This document shows, in pieces, positions 36,267-44,199 of a stretch of DNA of 64,000 bases. The DNA is from Halarchaeum rubridurum (GTDB lineage: Archaea; Halobacteriota; Halobacteria; Halobacteriales; Halobacteriaceae). Each line of letters starts with the position of its first letter. Within the stretch, counting starts at the first letter, position 1. Made by a program: the position numbers and the translations under genes. Location of the stretch: positions 186,001-250,000 of the forward strand of contig NZ_BMOO01000002.1 of NCBI RefSeq assembly GCF_014647115.1, in the 5' to 3' direction. A model generated the notes under the pieces. The model saw only the letters and a list, made by a program, of their open reading frames with translations, did no database searches and had not been told where the DNA came from.

Positions 36267-36323
36267 ACCGGGGCGCGCCCGCGACCACAAACGTCTTTGC
36301 GGGCGGCGGGTCTCTGATAGATC

Positions 36324-37109
36324 GTGACACTCGACGACCGCACCATCGACGACATCGCGGAGTCGCTGTACGAGGCGTACCGGAGCGGCGAGCCGGTACC
36401 GAAGCTGACCGACGAGTACGACTTCGACGTCTCCGACGCCTACGAGATCCAGTCGCGCGTCATCGACGACCACGTCGCGGACGGCGCGAGCGTGGTCGGC
36501 CACAAGGTCGGCCTCACGAGCGAGGGCATCCAGACCCAGCTCGGCGTCGACGAACCCGACTTCGGGCGGCTGCTCGACACGATGTTCGTCGAGGAGGGGA
36601 GCGTCCCCGCCGGCGACCTCATCGCGCCGCGCGTCGAGCCCGAAGTCGGCTTCGTCATGGCGGAGACGCTGGAGCCGCCCGTGACGTACCTCGACGTGCT
36701 GGAGGCGACCCGCGGCGTCCTCCCCGTCCTGGAGATCATCGACAGCCGCGTGCGCGACTGGGACATCGACATCGAGGACACGGTCGCCGACAACGCCTCC
36801 TCGGCGCTCTACCTCACGGGCGAGACGCTGACGCCCGTCGACGGCCTCGACCTCTCGCTGGAGGGCGTCAAGCTCTACCGGAACGGCACCGTCGCGGACG
36901 CGGGCGTCGGGAGCGCCGTCCTCGGCCACCCCGCGCGCGCCGTCGCGTGGCTGGCGAACACCCTCGACGAGATGGACCAGCGGATCGAAGCGGGGAACCT
37001 CGTGCTCAGCGGCTCACTCACGCCCGCCACCGACATCGCGGCCGGCGACGTCCTCACCGCGGAGTTCACCTCCATCGGCTCCGTGACGACGCGCATCGGC
37101 GAGGAGTAA
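36324..37109 (+). CDS. 2-oxopent-4-enoate hydratase / 4-oxalocrotonate decarboxylase family (A)
   Basis: 261 residues, MhpD/DmpE-DmpH/XylI-XylJ family. Diagnostic features: VVGHKVGLTS (metal/substrate Lys), PRVEPEVGFVMA (acidic metal ligands), and HPARAVAWLANTLDEMDQRIEAGNLVLSGSLTPA. Family members either add water to 2-oxopent-4-enoate or decarboxylate 4-oxalocrotonate; sequence alone does not say which. A paralog at 37951 probably does the other step. GTG start; expression probably controlled from the operator cluster at 36105-36266. Confidence 0.88.
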   Translation: MTLDDRTIDDIAESLYEAYRSGEPVPKLTDEYDFDVSDAYEIQSRVIDDHVADGASVVGHKVGLTSEGIQTQLGVDEPDFGRLLDTMFVEEGSVPAGDLIAPRVEPEVGFVMAETLEPPVTYLDVLEATRGVLPVLEIIDSRVRDWDIDIEDTVADNASSALYLTGETLTPVDGLDLSLEGVKLYRNGTVADAGVGSAVLGHPARAVAWLANTLDEMDQRIEAGNLVLSGSLTPATDIAAGDVLTAEFTSIGSVTTRIGEE

Positions 37110-37123
37110 GCACGAGCGCGGAG

Positions 37124-37142
37124 TGTTTTCACATCGAAAACA
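37124..37142 (+). promoter_or_regulatory. 19-bp palindromic operator, copy 3
   Basis: TGTTTTCACATCGAAAACA: same six-base arm, seven-base spacer architecture as the copies at 36105 and 36248. It abuts the TATA (CTATTTA, 37145-37151) of the IclR gene starting at 37176, so binding would block or aid transcription factor recruitment. Confidence 0.7.
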
Positions 37143-37175
37143 ACCTATTTACGCGCGGGGCGTCTGGGGTCCGGT

Positions 37176-37946
37176 ATGGCGAAGGAAGCGAACCACCCCG
37201 TCCGGACGACCGAGAAGTCGCTGGCGCTGATCGAGCGGTTGCGCGAGGCGGACGGCGCGCGGATCCGCGACCTCGTCGGCGTCGCGGAGCTGAGCAAGGG
37301 CGCGGTGCACAACCACCTGAGCACCCTGCGCGAGCACGGCTACGTCACGAAGGAGGGCGAGGAGTACCGCTTGAGCCTCCAGTTCCTGACGCTCGGCGGG
37401 TACACACGGGGCCGGACGCCGCTCTACCGCTACGGGCGCTCGAAGGCCGACCAGCTCGCCGCCGACACGGGGATGTTGACGAACCTCGTCACGGAGGAGA
37501 ACGGCCGCGGCGTCTACCTCTACCAGGCCCGCGGCGACTACGCCGTCAACCTCGACACGCACGTCGGCTACCGCATCCGCCTGCACTACACGGGCGTCGG
37601 GAAGGCGATCCTCGCGTACCTCGACCCCGAGCGCGTCGACGAAATCGTCGACGAGTGGGGGCTTCCGATGGAGACGGAGAACACCATCACGGACCGGGGG
37701 GAACTCCACGCCGAACTCGACCGCATCCGCGCGCGCGGGTACGCGACCGACCACGAGGAGCGCACCGAGGGGTTGGCGTGCATCGCCGCGCCGATCCGCC
37801 TCGACGACGAGATTCTCGGCGCGATCAGCATCTCCGCACCGACCCAGCGACTCGGAAACGAGGGGTTCGACGAGGAGATAGTCGGGGAGGTCGAGAGCAC
37901 CGCGAACGAACTCGCGCTCGACCTCAAATACCGCTACGACGGCTGA
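37176..37946 (+). CDS. IclR family regulator (second of three)
   Basis: 256 residues. HTH at about 15-70 (RTTEKSLALIERLREADGAR; LSKGAVHNHLSTLREHGYV), C-terminal ligand domain (HYTGVGKAILAYLDPERVDE; RARGYATDHEERTEGLACIAAPI; GAISISAPTQRL). Leaderless start: TATA CTATTTA is 25-31 bases before ATG. The palindrome directly upstream is also present twice before the hydratase gene, so this protein is the natural candidate autoregulator and pathway regulator. Convergent with the second hydratase gene (4-bp gap). Confidence 0.92.
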   Translation: MAKEANHPVRTTEKSLALIERLREADGARIRDLVGVAELSKGAVHNHLSTLREHGYVTKEGEEYRLSLQFLTLGGYTRGRTPLYRYGRSKADQLAADTGMLTNLVTEENGRGVYLYQARGDYAVNLDTHVGYRIRLHYTGVGKAILAYLDPERVDEIVDEWGLPMETENTITDRGELHAELDRIRARGYATDHEERTEGLACIAAPIRLDDEILGAISISAPTQRLGNEGFDEEIVGEVESTANELALDLKYRYDG

Positions 37947-37950
37947 GTCG

Positions 37951-38724
37951 TTACTCGGCGCGGACGGAGATGGAGCCGATGTTGGCGAACTCGACCTCGT
38001 AGACGTCGCCGGGCTCGATGTCGATGGCGGCGGGGATACCGCCCGTCATGATGAGCTCGCCGGCTTCGAGTTTCTCGCCGCGGTCGGCGAGGCGGTTGAC
38101 GAGCCACGCGACGGCGCGCGCGGGGTTGCCCATGATGTCGCCGCCGATGCCCGTCGATTCGAGCTCGCCGTTGACGGAGACGGCGATGCTCTCCATCACG
38201 AGGTCGACCTCGGAGGGGTCCTTCATCGACTCGCCGAGGATGACGCCGCCGGCGGAGGTGAGGTCGGCGATGACGTCCTGCGCGGACGGAATCGCCCATC
38301 CCGCAAAGCGGCTCTCGAGAATCTCGACGACGGGGACGACCGCGTCCGTGGCCGTGACGACGTCGAGGGGCGTGACGGGCGCTTCGAGGTCCTCGCCGAG
38401 GACGAGGCCGATCTCGGCCTCGATGCGCGGCGCGATCATCTCGTCGACCTGAACGGGACCTTCGAGGAGGGTCTCCTCGACGACGGGCGCGAAGATGGGC
38501 TCGGGGATGCCGAGTTGCTCCTGTTTCGCCTCGCTCACGAGGCCGAGCTTGTGGCCGAGCGTGCCGCCATCGCTGATTCGCTCGAAGACGCGCTCCTGGA
38601 CCTCGTAGGCCTCCTCGGTGGTGAACTCCGTCTCGTCGCTGAGGGGCTCGATGGGGTCTTTCGTGTCGTACGCCTCGTAGAGTGTGTCGGCGAGCTCGTC
38701 GAGCTCCGACTGGCTGAGAGCCAT
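37951..38724 (-). CDS. 2-oxopent-4-enoate hydratase / 4-oxalocrotonate decarboxylase family (B)
   Basis: 257 residues, same family as 36324-37109 but well diverged: GTLGHKLGLVSEAKQ, PRIEAEIGLVLGE, NPARAVAWLVNRLADRGEKLEAG, MTGGIPAAIDI. Having two family members fits a pathway needing both 4-oxalocrotonate decarboxylase and 2-oxopent-4-enoate hydratase. Divergent from the aldehyde dehydrogenase gene (110 bp between starts); a TATA-like ATTAAGTA lies on the minus strand near 38744-38752. Confidence 0.87.
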   Translation of the reverse strand: MALSQSELDELADTLYEAYDTKDPIEPLSDETEFTTEEAYEVQERVFERISDGGTLGHKLGLVSEAKQEQLGIPEPIFAPVVEETLLEGPVQVDEMIAPRIEAEIGLVLGEDLEAPVTPLDVVTATDAVVPVVEILESRFAGWAIPSAQDVIADLTSAGGVILGESMKDPSEVDLVMESIAVSVNGELESTGIGGDIMGNPARAVAWLVNRLADRGEKLEAGELIMTGGIPAAIDIEPGDVYEVEFANIGSISVRAE

Positions 38725-38800
38725 ACGGCACAGTGGCCGGAGCCAGTACTTAATCGTACCGTCCGCGTTCCTCGACGGGAATCGTGGCTTCCGGTATCCC

Positions 38801-38806
38801 TATATG
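38801..38806 (+). promoter_or_regulatory. TATA box of the aldehyde dehydrogenase gene
   Basis: TATATG lies 28-33 bases before ATG 38834. Confidence 0.5.
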
Positions 38807-38833
38807 CGTGAGTTCCGAGGTACGAACACGAAG

Positions 38834-40330
38834 ATGAGTGACGCAGCCTCGACCGTGGAGGGAAGCGAGATCGCACTGGACGCCGACTGGAACGCCGCCT
38901 ACATCGACGGTGAGTGGCGACGGCTGGAGGGGCGCGAGCGCATCGACGTGACCAACCCCTCGACCGGCGAGGTCATCACGCAGGTCCCCGCGGCCTCGCG
39001 CGACGACGTCGACGAGGCGTTCGCGGCCGCGAAGGAAGCGCAGGTCGAGTGGGAGGACACCTCCCTCGAAGCGCGCGCGTCGGTCGTCCGCAACGTCGCC
39101 AAGCTCCTCGAGGAGTACGAGGACGAGGTCCGCGAGATTCTCGCCGCCGAGGGCGGCAGCGCGAAGTCCAAGCAGGACATCGAGTGGGGCGGCTCGGTCT
39201 CCTTCGGCTACGACGCCGCGCAGTACGCGTATCGCGCCGACGGCCGCCACGCGCAGTCCCAGATTCCCGGCAAGGAGAACATCGTCGAGCGAAAGCCCGT
39301 CGGCGTCGTCGGCGTCATCTCGCCGTGGAACGTCCCGCTGAAGCTCTCGTTCCGCGCGGTCGCGCCCGCCATCGCCACCGGGAACAGCGTCGTCTTGAAG
39401 CCCGCCGAGGACACGTCCATCTCCGGCGGCCTGCTCCTCGCGCGCCTCTTCGAGGAGGCCGGCCTCCCCGACGGCGTCCTGAACGTCGTCCCGGGCGAGG
39501 GCGCGACCGCCGGCGACCAGGCGGCCTCCCACCCCGACTGCGACGTCATGGCGTTCACCGGCTCGACGCGGGCCGGCCGTATCGTCGGGAAGAACGTCGT
39601 CGATCACTTCGGCTTCCCCGCGCTCGAACTCGGCGGGAACAACCCCCACGTCGTCCTCGAAGACGCCGACCTCGACAAGGCCGTGGACGCCGGGACCTTC
39701 GGTTCCTTCTGGAACCAGGGGCAGGTCTGCATCTCCATCAACCGCCACATCGTCCACGAGGACGTCTACGACGAGTACGCGGAGCGCCTCGCGGAGCGCG
39801 CGAAGGAGCTGAAGGTCGGGAATCCCGTGGGCGACGACGACGTCGTCGTGGGCCCGATCATCAACGAGAGCCAGCGCGACCAGATGATGGAGTACGTCGA
39901 GGAGACCGTCGAGGCCGGCGGCGAGGTCCTCGCCGGCGGCGAGGCCGACGGCCTGTTCGTCGAGCCGACCGTCATCACGAACGTCACGAACGACATGGCG
40001 GCGGCGTGCAACGAGCACTTCGGCCCCATCGTCCCCGTCATCCCCTTCAGCGACGACGAGGAAGCCGTCGAAATCGCCAACGACACCGAGTACGGCCTCG
40101 CCGGCTCGGTCCACTCGGGCGACCTCGGCCGCGCGCGCGACGTCGCCGACCAGATCGACGTCGGGATGATGCACGTGAACGACCAGACGGTCAACGTCGA
40201 GCCCCACATGCCCTTCGGCGGCATGAAGGAGTCCGGCATCGGCCGCTACAACGGCGAGTACATCATCGACGAGTTCACCGAGGTCAAGTGGACGTCGGTC
40301 CAGCGCGAGGACCGCGGCTACCCGTTCTAA
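38834..40330 (+). CDS. Aldehyde dehydrogenase, probably 2-hydroxymuconic semialdehyde or aromatic aldehyde
   Basis: 498 residues, NAD(P)-dependent ALDH. Asn166 in SPWNVPL, Glu265 in LELGGNNPH, catalytic Cys299 in NQGQVCISI, and C-terminal HMPFGGMKESGIGRYNGEYI. Next to meta-cleavage genes it fits oxidation of 2-hydroxymuconic semialdehyde to 2-hydroxymuconate (4-oxalocrotonate enol), but the sequence also resembles benzaldehyde/vanillin dehydrogenases, so an aromatic aldehyde is the alternative. Confidence 0.9.
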   Translation: MSDAASTVEGSEIALDADWNAAYIDGEWRRLEGRERIDVTNPSTGEVITQVPAASRDDVDEAFAAAKEAQVEWEDTSLEARASVVRNVAKLLEEYEDEVREILAAEGGSAKSKQDIEWGGSVSFGYDAAQYAYRADGRHAQSQIPGKENIVERKPVGVVGVISPWNVPLKLSFRAVAPAIATGNSVVLKPAEDTSISGGLLLARLFEEAGLPDGVLNVVPGEGATAGDQAASHPDCDVMAFTGSTRAGRIVGKNVVDHFGFPALELGGNNPHVVLEDADLDKAVDAGTFGSFWNQGQVCISINRHIVHEDVYDEYAERLAERAKELKVGNPVGDDDVVVGPIINESQRDQMMEYVEETVEAGGEVLAGGEADGLFVEPTVITNVTNDMAAACNEHFGPIVPVIPFSDDEEAVEIANDTEYGLAGSVHSGDLGRARDVADQIDVGMMHVNDQTVNVEPHMPFGGMKESGIGRYNGEYIIDEFTEVKWTSVQREDRGYPF

Positions 40331-40538
40331 CGCCGACGCCGTCCACGACGCGGCCCTCGGCCGCGTGCGTGTGACACTCTCCACTTCCACTACGTCCGCG
40401 TCCTCGGCGTCCGCCACTTCCACGTCCGCGACCGGCGCGGGCCGCTTTCCGCCCCCTGCACCGCGCCGTCGCCGCTCGTCGCTATCGAGCGGGGTCGACG
40501 CGCCCGGTTCCGCGGACATCGTCTCGCGTGACCGGCAG

Positions 40539-40561
40539 ATTTATGAGAAAGTCTCATAAAT
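40539..40561. promoter_or_regulatory. Perfect 10-bp inverted repeat over the aldolase operon promoter
   Basis: ATTTATGAGA (40539-40548) and TCTCATAAAT (40552-40561) around AAG. The first arm includes ATTTATG, 28-34 bases before ATG 40573, where the TATA box should lie. A protein bound here would block TBP, so it is a likely repressor operator. Different in sequence from the two IclR-linked motifs. Confidence 0.65.
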
Positions 40562-40572
40562 ATACCTTATAC

Positions 40573-41514
40573 ATGACCGTAGACGCGGCTATCGTCGGGC
40601 CCGGGAACATCGGGACCGACCTCATGTACAAGATATTGGACCGGGGGGAGCGCGTCAACCTCCAGCGGATGATCGGCATCTTCCCCGTGGAGGAGTCGGA
40701 CGGGCTCCAGGCCGCCGTCGACGAGGGCATCGACGTCGGGACGGAGGGCATCGACAGCGTCCGGGAGCACGCCGACGAGTTCGACGTCGTCTTCGAGGCG
40801 ACGAGCGCCGGCGTCCACGAGCAGAACGCGCCGGTGTACGAGGAACTCGACCTCTTCGCCATCGACCTCACGCCCGCCGCCGTCGGCCCCTACACGGTGC
40901 CGGTCGTGAACGTCGAGGACGTCCTCGGCGAGACGAACAACATCAACATGGTCACCTGCGGCGGGCAGGCGACCATCCCGATGGTACACGCCGTCGATCG
41001 CGTCGCGGACGTCGAGTACGCCGAGATGGTCTCGCACATCGCCTCGAAGTCCGCCGGCCCCGGCACGCGGCAGAACATCGATAAGTTCACGCAGACGACC
41101 GCCGCCGGCCTCGAAGAGGTCGGCGGTGCCGACGACGGGAAGGCGATCATCACGCTCAACCCCGCCGAACCACCGATCATGATGCGCAACACCGTCCACA
41201 CCCAGGTCACCGACAGCGTCGACGTCGCGGAAGTGCGGGACTCCGTCGAGGACATCGCCGCGGAGATACAGTCCTACGTCCCCGGCTACGAGGTCACGCT
41301 CGAACCGACCGTCAAGGACCAGGACGACGTCGGCTTCGACCTCGGCGACACCGTCATCCTCACGACGCAACTCGAAGTCGAGGGCGAGGGCCAACACCTC
41401 CCGCCGTACGCGGGCAACCTCGACATCATGACGAGCGCGGCGCTCGGCGCGGCCGAGCGGGTCGCCGAGCAGTGGGAGACCGAGGCGGCCGTCGGGGGTG
41501 GGCAGGATGACTAA
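40573..41514 (+). CDS. mhpF: Acetaldehyde dehydrogenase (acylating)
   Basis: 313 residues, MhpF/DmpF/BphJ family. NAD motif AAIVGPGNIGTDLMYKIL; catalytic Cys129 in NMVTCGGQATIPMVHA; ASKSAGPGTRQNIDKFT and NTVHTQV conserved. Converts acetaldehyde plus CoA to acetyl-CoA and in bacteria receives acetaldehyde through a channel from the aldolase encoded next. ATG chosen at leaderless spacing from the TATA in the 40539 repeat. Overlaps the aldolase start by 8 bases. Confidence 0.95.
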   Translation: MTVDAAIVGPGNIGTDLMYKILDRGERVNLQRMIGIFPVEESDGLQAAVDEGIDVGTEGIDSVREHADEFDVVFEATSAGVHEQNAPVYEELDLFAIDLTPAAVGPYTVPVVNVEDVLGETNNINMVTCGGQATIPMVHAVDRVADVEYAEMVSHIASKSAGPGTRQNIDKFTQTTAAGLEEVGGADDGKAIITLNPAEPPIMMRNTVHTQVTDSVDVAEVRDSVEDIAAEIQSYVPGYEVTLEPTVKDQDDVGFDLGDTVILTTQLEVEGEGQHLPPYAGNLDIMTSAALGAAERVAEQWETEAAVGGGQDD

Positions 41515-42541
41515 CTCGCCGCGCGTCGTCGACATGACGCTGCGCGACGGGATGCACGCCGTCGACCACCAGTTCACGCCCGACCAGATGGCGGAGATCG
41601 CGGGCGCGCTCGACGCCGCCGACATGGACGTCGTCGAGGTCTCGCACGGCGACGGGATGGGCGGCTCCTCTATCAACTACGGGATGGCCGCGGCCTCCAC
41701 CGAGGAGTACCTCGAAGCCGTCGCCCCCCAGCTCAGCGACACCGAACTCTCCGTCCTCCTCCTCCCCGGCATCGGCACCGTCGAGGAACTCGACATGGCG
41801 GCCGACCACGGCGCGGACATCTGCCGGATCGCCACGCACGCCACCGAGGCCGACATCTCGCAGGACCACTTCGAGTACGTCAAAGAGCGCGGTCTGGAGG
41901 CCAACGGCCTGCTGATGCTCTCGCACATGGCGACGCCGGAGACGCTCTTAGAGCAGGCCCAGCTCATGGAGGAGTACGGCGCGGACGCCGTCTACCTCAT
42001 GGACTCCGCCGGGGCGCTCCTCCCGGGGGACGTGCGCGAGCGCGTCAGCCTGCTCGTCGACGGCCTCGACATCGACGTGGGCTTCCACGCGCACAACAAC
42101 CTCGGGCTCGCCGTCGGCAACACCCTCGCCGCGCTCGACGAGGGCGCGGTCACCGTCGACGGCTGTCTGCGCGGCCTCGGCGCGGGGTCGGGCAACACCC
42201 AGATGGAGGTGCTCGTCGGCGCGCTCGACCGGGCCGGCTACGACGTCAGCCCGGACCTCTACGGCACGATGGACGCCGCCGAAGAGGTCCTGCTGCCGAT
42301 GCTCGACGACGACACGATGCCCGAGCTCGACAACGACTCGCTGATGCTCGGCTACGCGGGCGTCTACTCCTCGTTCCTCCGGCACGCGCGCCGCGAGGGG
42401 AAGCGCTACGGCGTCGACCCGCGCGACATCCTCGTCGAACTCGGCGAGATGGAGGTCGTCGGCGGCCAGGAGGACCTCATCACGGACGTCGCGGAGCGAC
42501 TCGCGGAAGAACAGGGGAACGCCGTCGAAGCCGACGACTGA
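41507..42541 (+). CDS. mhpE: 4-hydroxy-2-oxovalerate aldolase
   Basis: 344 residues, DmpG/MhpE type of the HMGL-like TIM barrel. DMTLRDGMHAVDHQF holds the metal/substrate Arg-Asp-His, VEVSHGDGMGGSSINYG, GFHAHNNLGLAVGNTLAA the His ligands, and GLGAGSGNTQMEVLV. The C-terminal part includes the interface for MhpF. Cleaves 4-hydroxy-2-oxovalerate to pyruvate and acetaldehyde. Overlaps mhpF. Confidence 0.95.
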   Translation: MTNSPRVVDMTLRDGMHAVDHQFTPDQMAEIAGALDAADMDVVEVSHGDGMGGSSINYGMAAASTEEYLEAVAPQLSDTELSVLLLPGIGTVEELDMAADHGADICRIATHATEADISQDHFEYVKERGLEANGLLMLSHMATPETLLEQAQLMEEYGADAVYLMDSAGALLPGDVRERVSLLVDGLDIDVGFHAHNNLGLAVGNTLAALDEGAVTVDGCLRGLGAGSGNTQMEVLVGALDRAGYDVSPDLYGTMDAAEEVLLPMLDDDTMPELDNDSLMLGYAGVYSSFLRHARREGKRYGVDPRDILVELGEMEVVGGQEDLITDVAERLAEEQGNAVEADD

Positions 42542-42551
42542 GGCGAGCGCC

Positions 42552-42944
42552 TCAGCCGTCGAACGCGTCGTCGTCGATGAGTTCGATGCCGTAGCCGTTC
42601 GGGTCCTCGATGAAGGCGATGCGCGCGCCCGCGCCCTCGGAGTCGAGCGGGCCGCGCACGTGCGTACAGCCCGCCTCCTCGACGAGGTGCTCGACGGTCG
42701 CGTCGACGTCGTCGACGCCGAAGGCGAGGTGGTCGAGCGCGGTCGGCTCGATGGGTTCGTCGTTGTCGTGGTCGGGATGGTACTTGAACTGGAGGACGAC
42801 GCCGTTGTCGCCTTCGAGGTAGACGTTCGTCGCGCCGTCGCCGCCCTCGAACTCGGTGAGCTTCGTCAGGCCGATCTCGGTCTCGTAGAACTCGAGGGTC
42901 GATTCGAGGTCCGACACCCACAGGGCGCTGTGTAACACGTCCAT
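42552..42944 (-). CDS. VOC/glyoxalase family protein
   Basis: 130 residues from ATG 42944, one vicinal-oxygen-chelate module pair. Metal ligands of glyoxalase I type: His5 (VLHSALWVSD), Glu in VVLQFKYHPDH region, His in LDHLAFGVDD and Glu in GYGIELIDD. Could be a glyoxalase I-like lyase detoxifying methylglyoxal, or a dioxygenase accessory. Its TATA (minus GATTTATCA, 42968-42976) gives a leaderless start. Divergent from the dioxygenase unit. Confidence 0.83.
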   Translation of the reverse strand: MDVLHSALWVSDLESTLEFYETEIGLTKLTEFEGGDGATNVYLEGDNGVVLQFKYHPDHDNDEPIEPTALDHLAFGVDDVDATVEHLVEEAGCTHVRGPLDSEGAGARIAFIEDPNGYGIELIDDDAFDG

Positions 42945-42967
42945 GTCCGGGCGGAGACGAGCACCGA

Positions 42968-42976
42968 TGATAAATC
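42968..42976 (-). promoter_or_regulatory. TATA box of the VOC protein gene
   Basis: Minus-strand GATTTATCA lies 24-32 bases before ATG 42944. Confidence 0.5.
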
Positions 42977-43012
42977 GACCGGGTTCACCCGCCACGGGCG
43001 CGTCGCACACAC

Positions 43013-43026
43013 AATATTTATTATAG
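43013..43026 (+). promoter_or_regulatory. TATA box upstream of the dioxygenase unit
   Basis: AATATTTATTATAG, 23-36 bases before the ATG of a 25-codon ORF at 43049, not before the dioxygenase ATG (97 bases away). Confidence 0.6.
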
Positions 43027-43048
43027 ATCGTCGGGACTACTGAGACAT

Positions 43049-43126
43049 ATGACCACGGGTACGGCGAAAGCCACGTCCACGACCAGCGGGAGGAACACGC
43101 GGCCGCACCGGGAGGGAGACGAATGA
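43049..43126 (+). CDS. 25-residue leader ORF coupled to the dioxygenase
   Basis: ATG 43049 is at leaderless distance from a strong TATA box, and its TGA (43124-43126) overlaps the dioxygenase ATG (43123) as ATGA. The product is Thr/Ser/Arg-rich (begins MTTGTAKATSTTSGR) and hydrophilic. It could be a leader peptide that controls dioxygenase translation by coupling, or a small protein of its own. No homology is recognised. Confidence 0.5.
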   Translation: MTTGTAKATSTTSGRNTRPHREGDE

Positions 43127-44082
43127 GCCGGTGGGAGTCGCCCATCGCCAAGCTCGGCCACGTGGCGACGCACACGACGGACCTCGATGAGTCGATCTGG
43201 TTCTTCCGCGACGTGCTCGGACTCAAGCTCACGGAGCGCGAGGACGGCGTCGCGTACTTCCGCGGACTGCGCGACTGGGAACACCACACGCTCGCCGTCA
43301 TCGACTCCGGGCAGACCGGCGTCGACCACATCGCCTTCCGCACGAAGACGCCGGAGGCCGTCGACGACCTCGCGGAGTCCTTCGAGGCGAACGGCGACGA
43401 CGTGACGTACGTCGAGGCCGGCGAGGAGACGGGGCAGGGCGAGGCGATCCGCGTCGAGAAGTTCGGCCACCCCTTCGAGTTCTACTACGACGTCGAGAAG
43501 CCGCCCGCGCCCGAGGGCGAGCGCTCCCGCCTGAAGAACCGCGTCTACAGCGAGGCCTCGGGCAACCGCATCGCCCCGCGACGCATCGACCACGCGCACG
43601 TGCAGGACTCCGTCTCGCCCGCGCACGCCGACTGGCTGCAGGACGACCTCGGCTTCCAGCTCAACGAGAAGTACCTCACCGACGACGACGAGACGTGGGG
43701 CTGGTGGTTCTCCGTCACGCCGCTCCCCCACGACTTCGCCATCCACCGCCTGGAGGCGGGTGCAGAGCCGATGTTCGACCACCTCTCCTACCACCTCGAC
43801 AGCCTCAACGACCTCTGGGAGGCCGGGAAGGTGCTCGCCGAACACGGTATCGAGCCGGACGCGTGGCCGGGCAAGCACGCGATCACGAGCGCGGACTACC
43901 TCTACGTCACCGACCCCGCGAGCGGGCTCTGCATCGAGTTCTTCGCCGGGCCGGGCTACCTCAACTTCGAGCCCGACTGGGACCCCATCGAGTGGCACGA
44001 GTCCGAAATCGGCGGCGAGACGAGCCACCAGTTCATCGGCGAGGGCCCCGGCTGGGACGGGCTCGCGTACCCCGACGAGTAG
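43123..44082 (+). CDS. Extradiol ring-cleavage dioxygenase (catechol 2,3-dioxygenase-like)
   Basis: 319 residues, two VOC modules (about 1-125 and 150-280). The iron triad fits His157 (IDHAHV), His220 (FDHLSYH) and Glu272 (CIEFFAGPG), the type I extradiol arrangement, with His203/His208 and Tyr259/Tyr261 nearby as possible active-site acid/base. Cleaves a catechol next to the hydroxyl pair, giving a 2-hydroxymuconic semialdehyde, which the ALDH, decarboxylase, hydratase and aldolase of this cluster could process. Exact catechol unknown. Translated from an ATGA overlap with a 25-codon leader. Confidence 0.88.
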   Translation: MSRWESPIAKLGHVATHTTDLDESIWFFRDVLGLKLTEREDGVAYFRGLRDWEHHTLAVIDSGQTGVDHIAFRTKTPEAVDDLAESFEANGDDVTYVEAGEETGQGEAIRVEKFGHPFEFYYDVEKPPAPEGERSRLKNRVYSEASGNRIAPRRIDHAHVQDSVSPAHADWLQDDLGFQLNEKYLTDDDETWGWWFSVTPLPHDFAIHRLEAGAEPMFDHLSYHLDSLNDLWEAGKVLAEHGIEPDAWPGKHAITSADYLYVTDPASGLCIEFFAGPGYLNFEPDWDPIEWHESEIGGETSHQFIGEGPGWDGLAYPDE

Positions 44083-44199
44083 AGCGTCGTCGCCGCGTCA
44101 CTCCTGCCGTCGGTGACTCGCGGCGCACGCGACCGTCGCGCGCGTCCACGTCGCAAGGGAGGCCAAAGAACTATGCCCGCGTTTGGTTTAGCGTGAGGT

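Larger units (their letters stand above)
36003..36323. promoter_or_regulatory. 321-bp control region upstream of hydratase
   Basis: Holds two copies, in opposite orientation, of the 19-bp palindrome (36105-36123 and 36248-36266) and between them the IclR-associated motif at 36207-36230. No protein-coding gene is evident. The arrangement looks like an operator cluster for IclR regulators. Confidence 0.6.
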
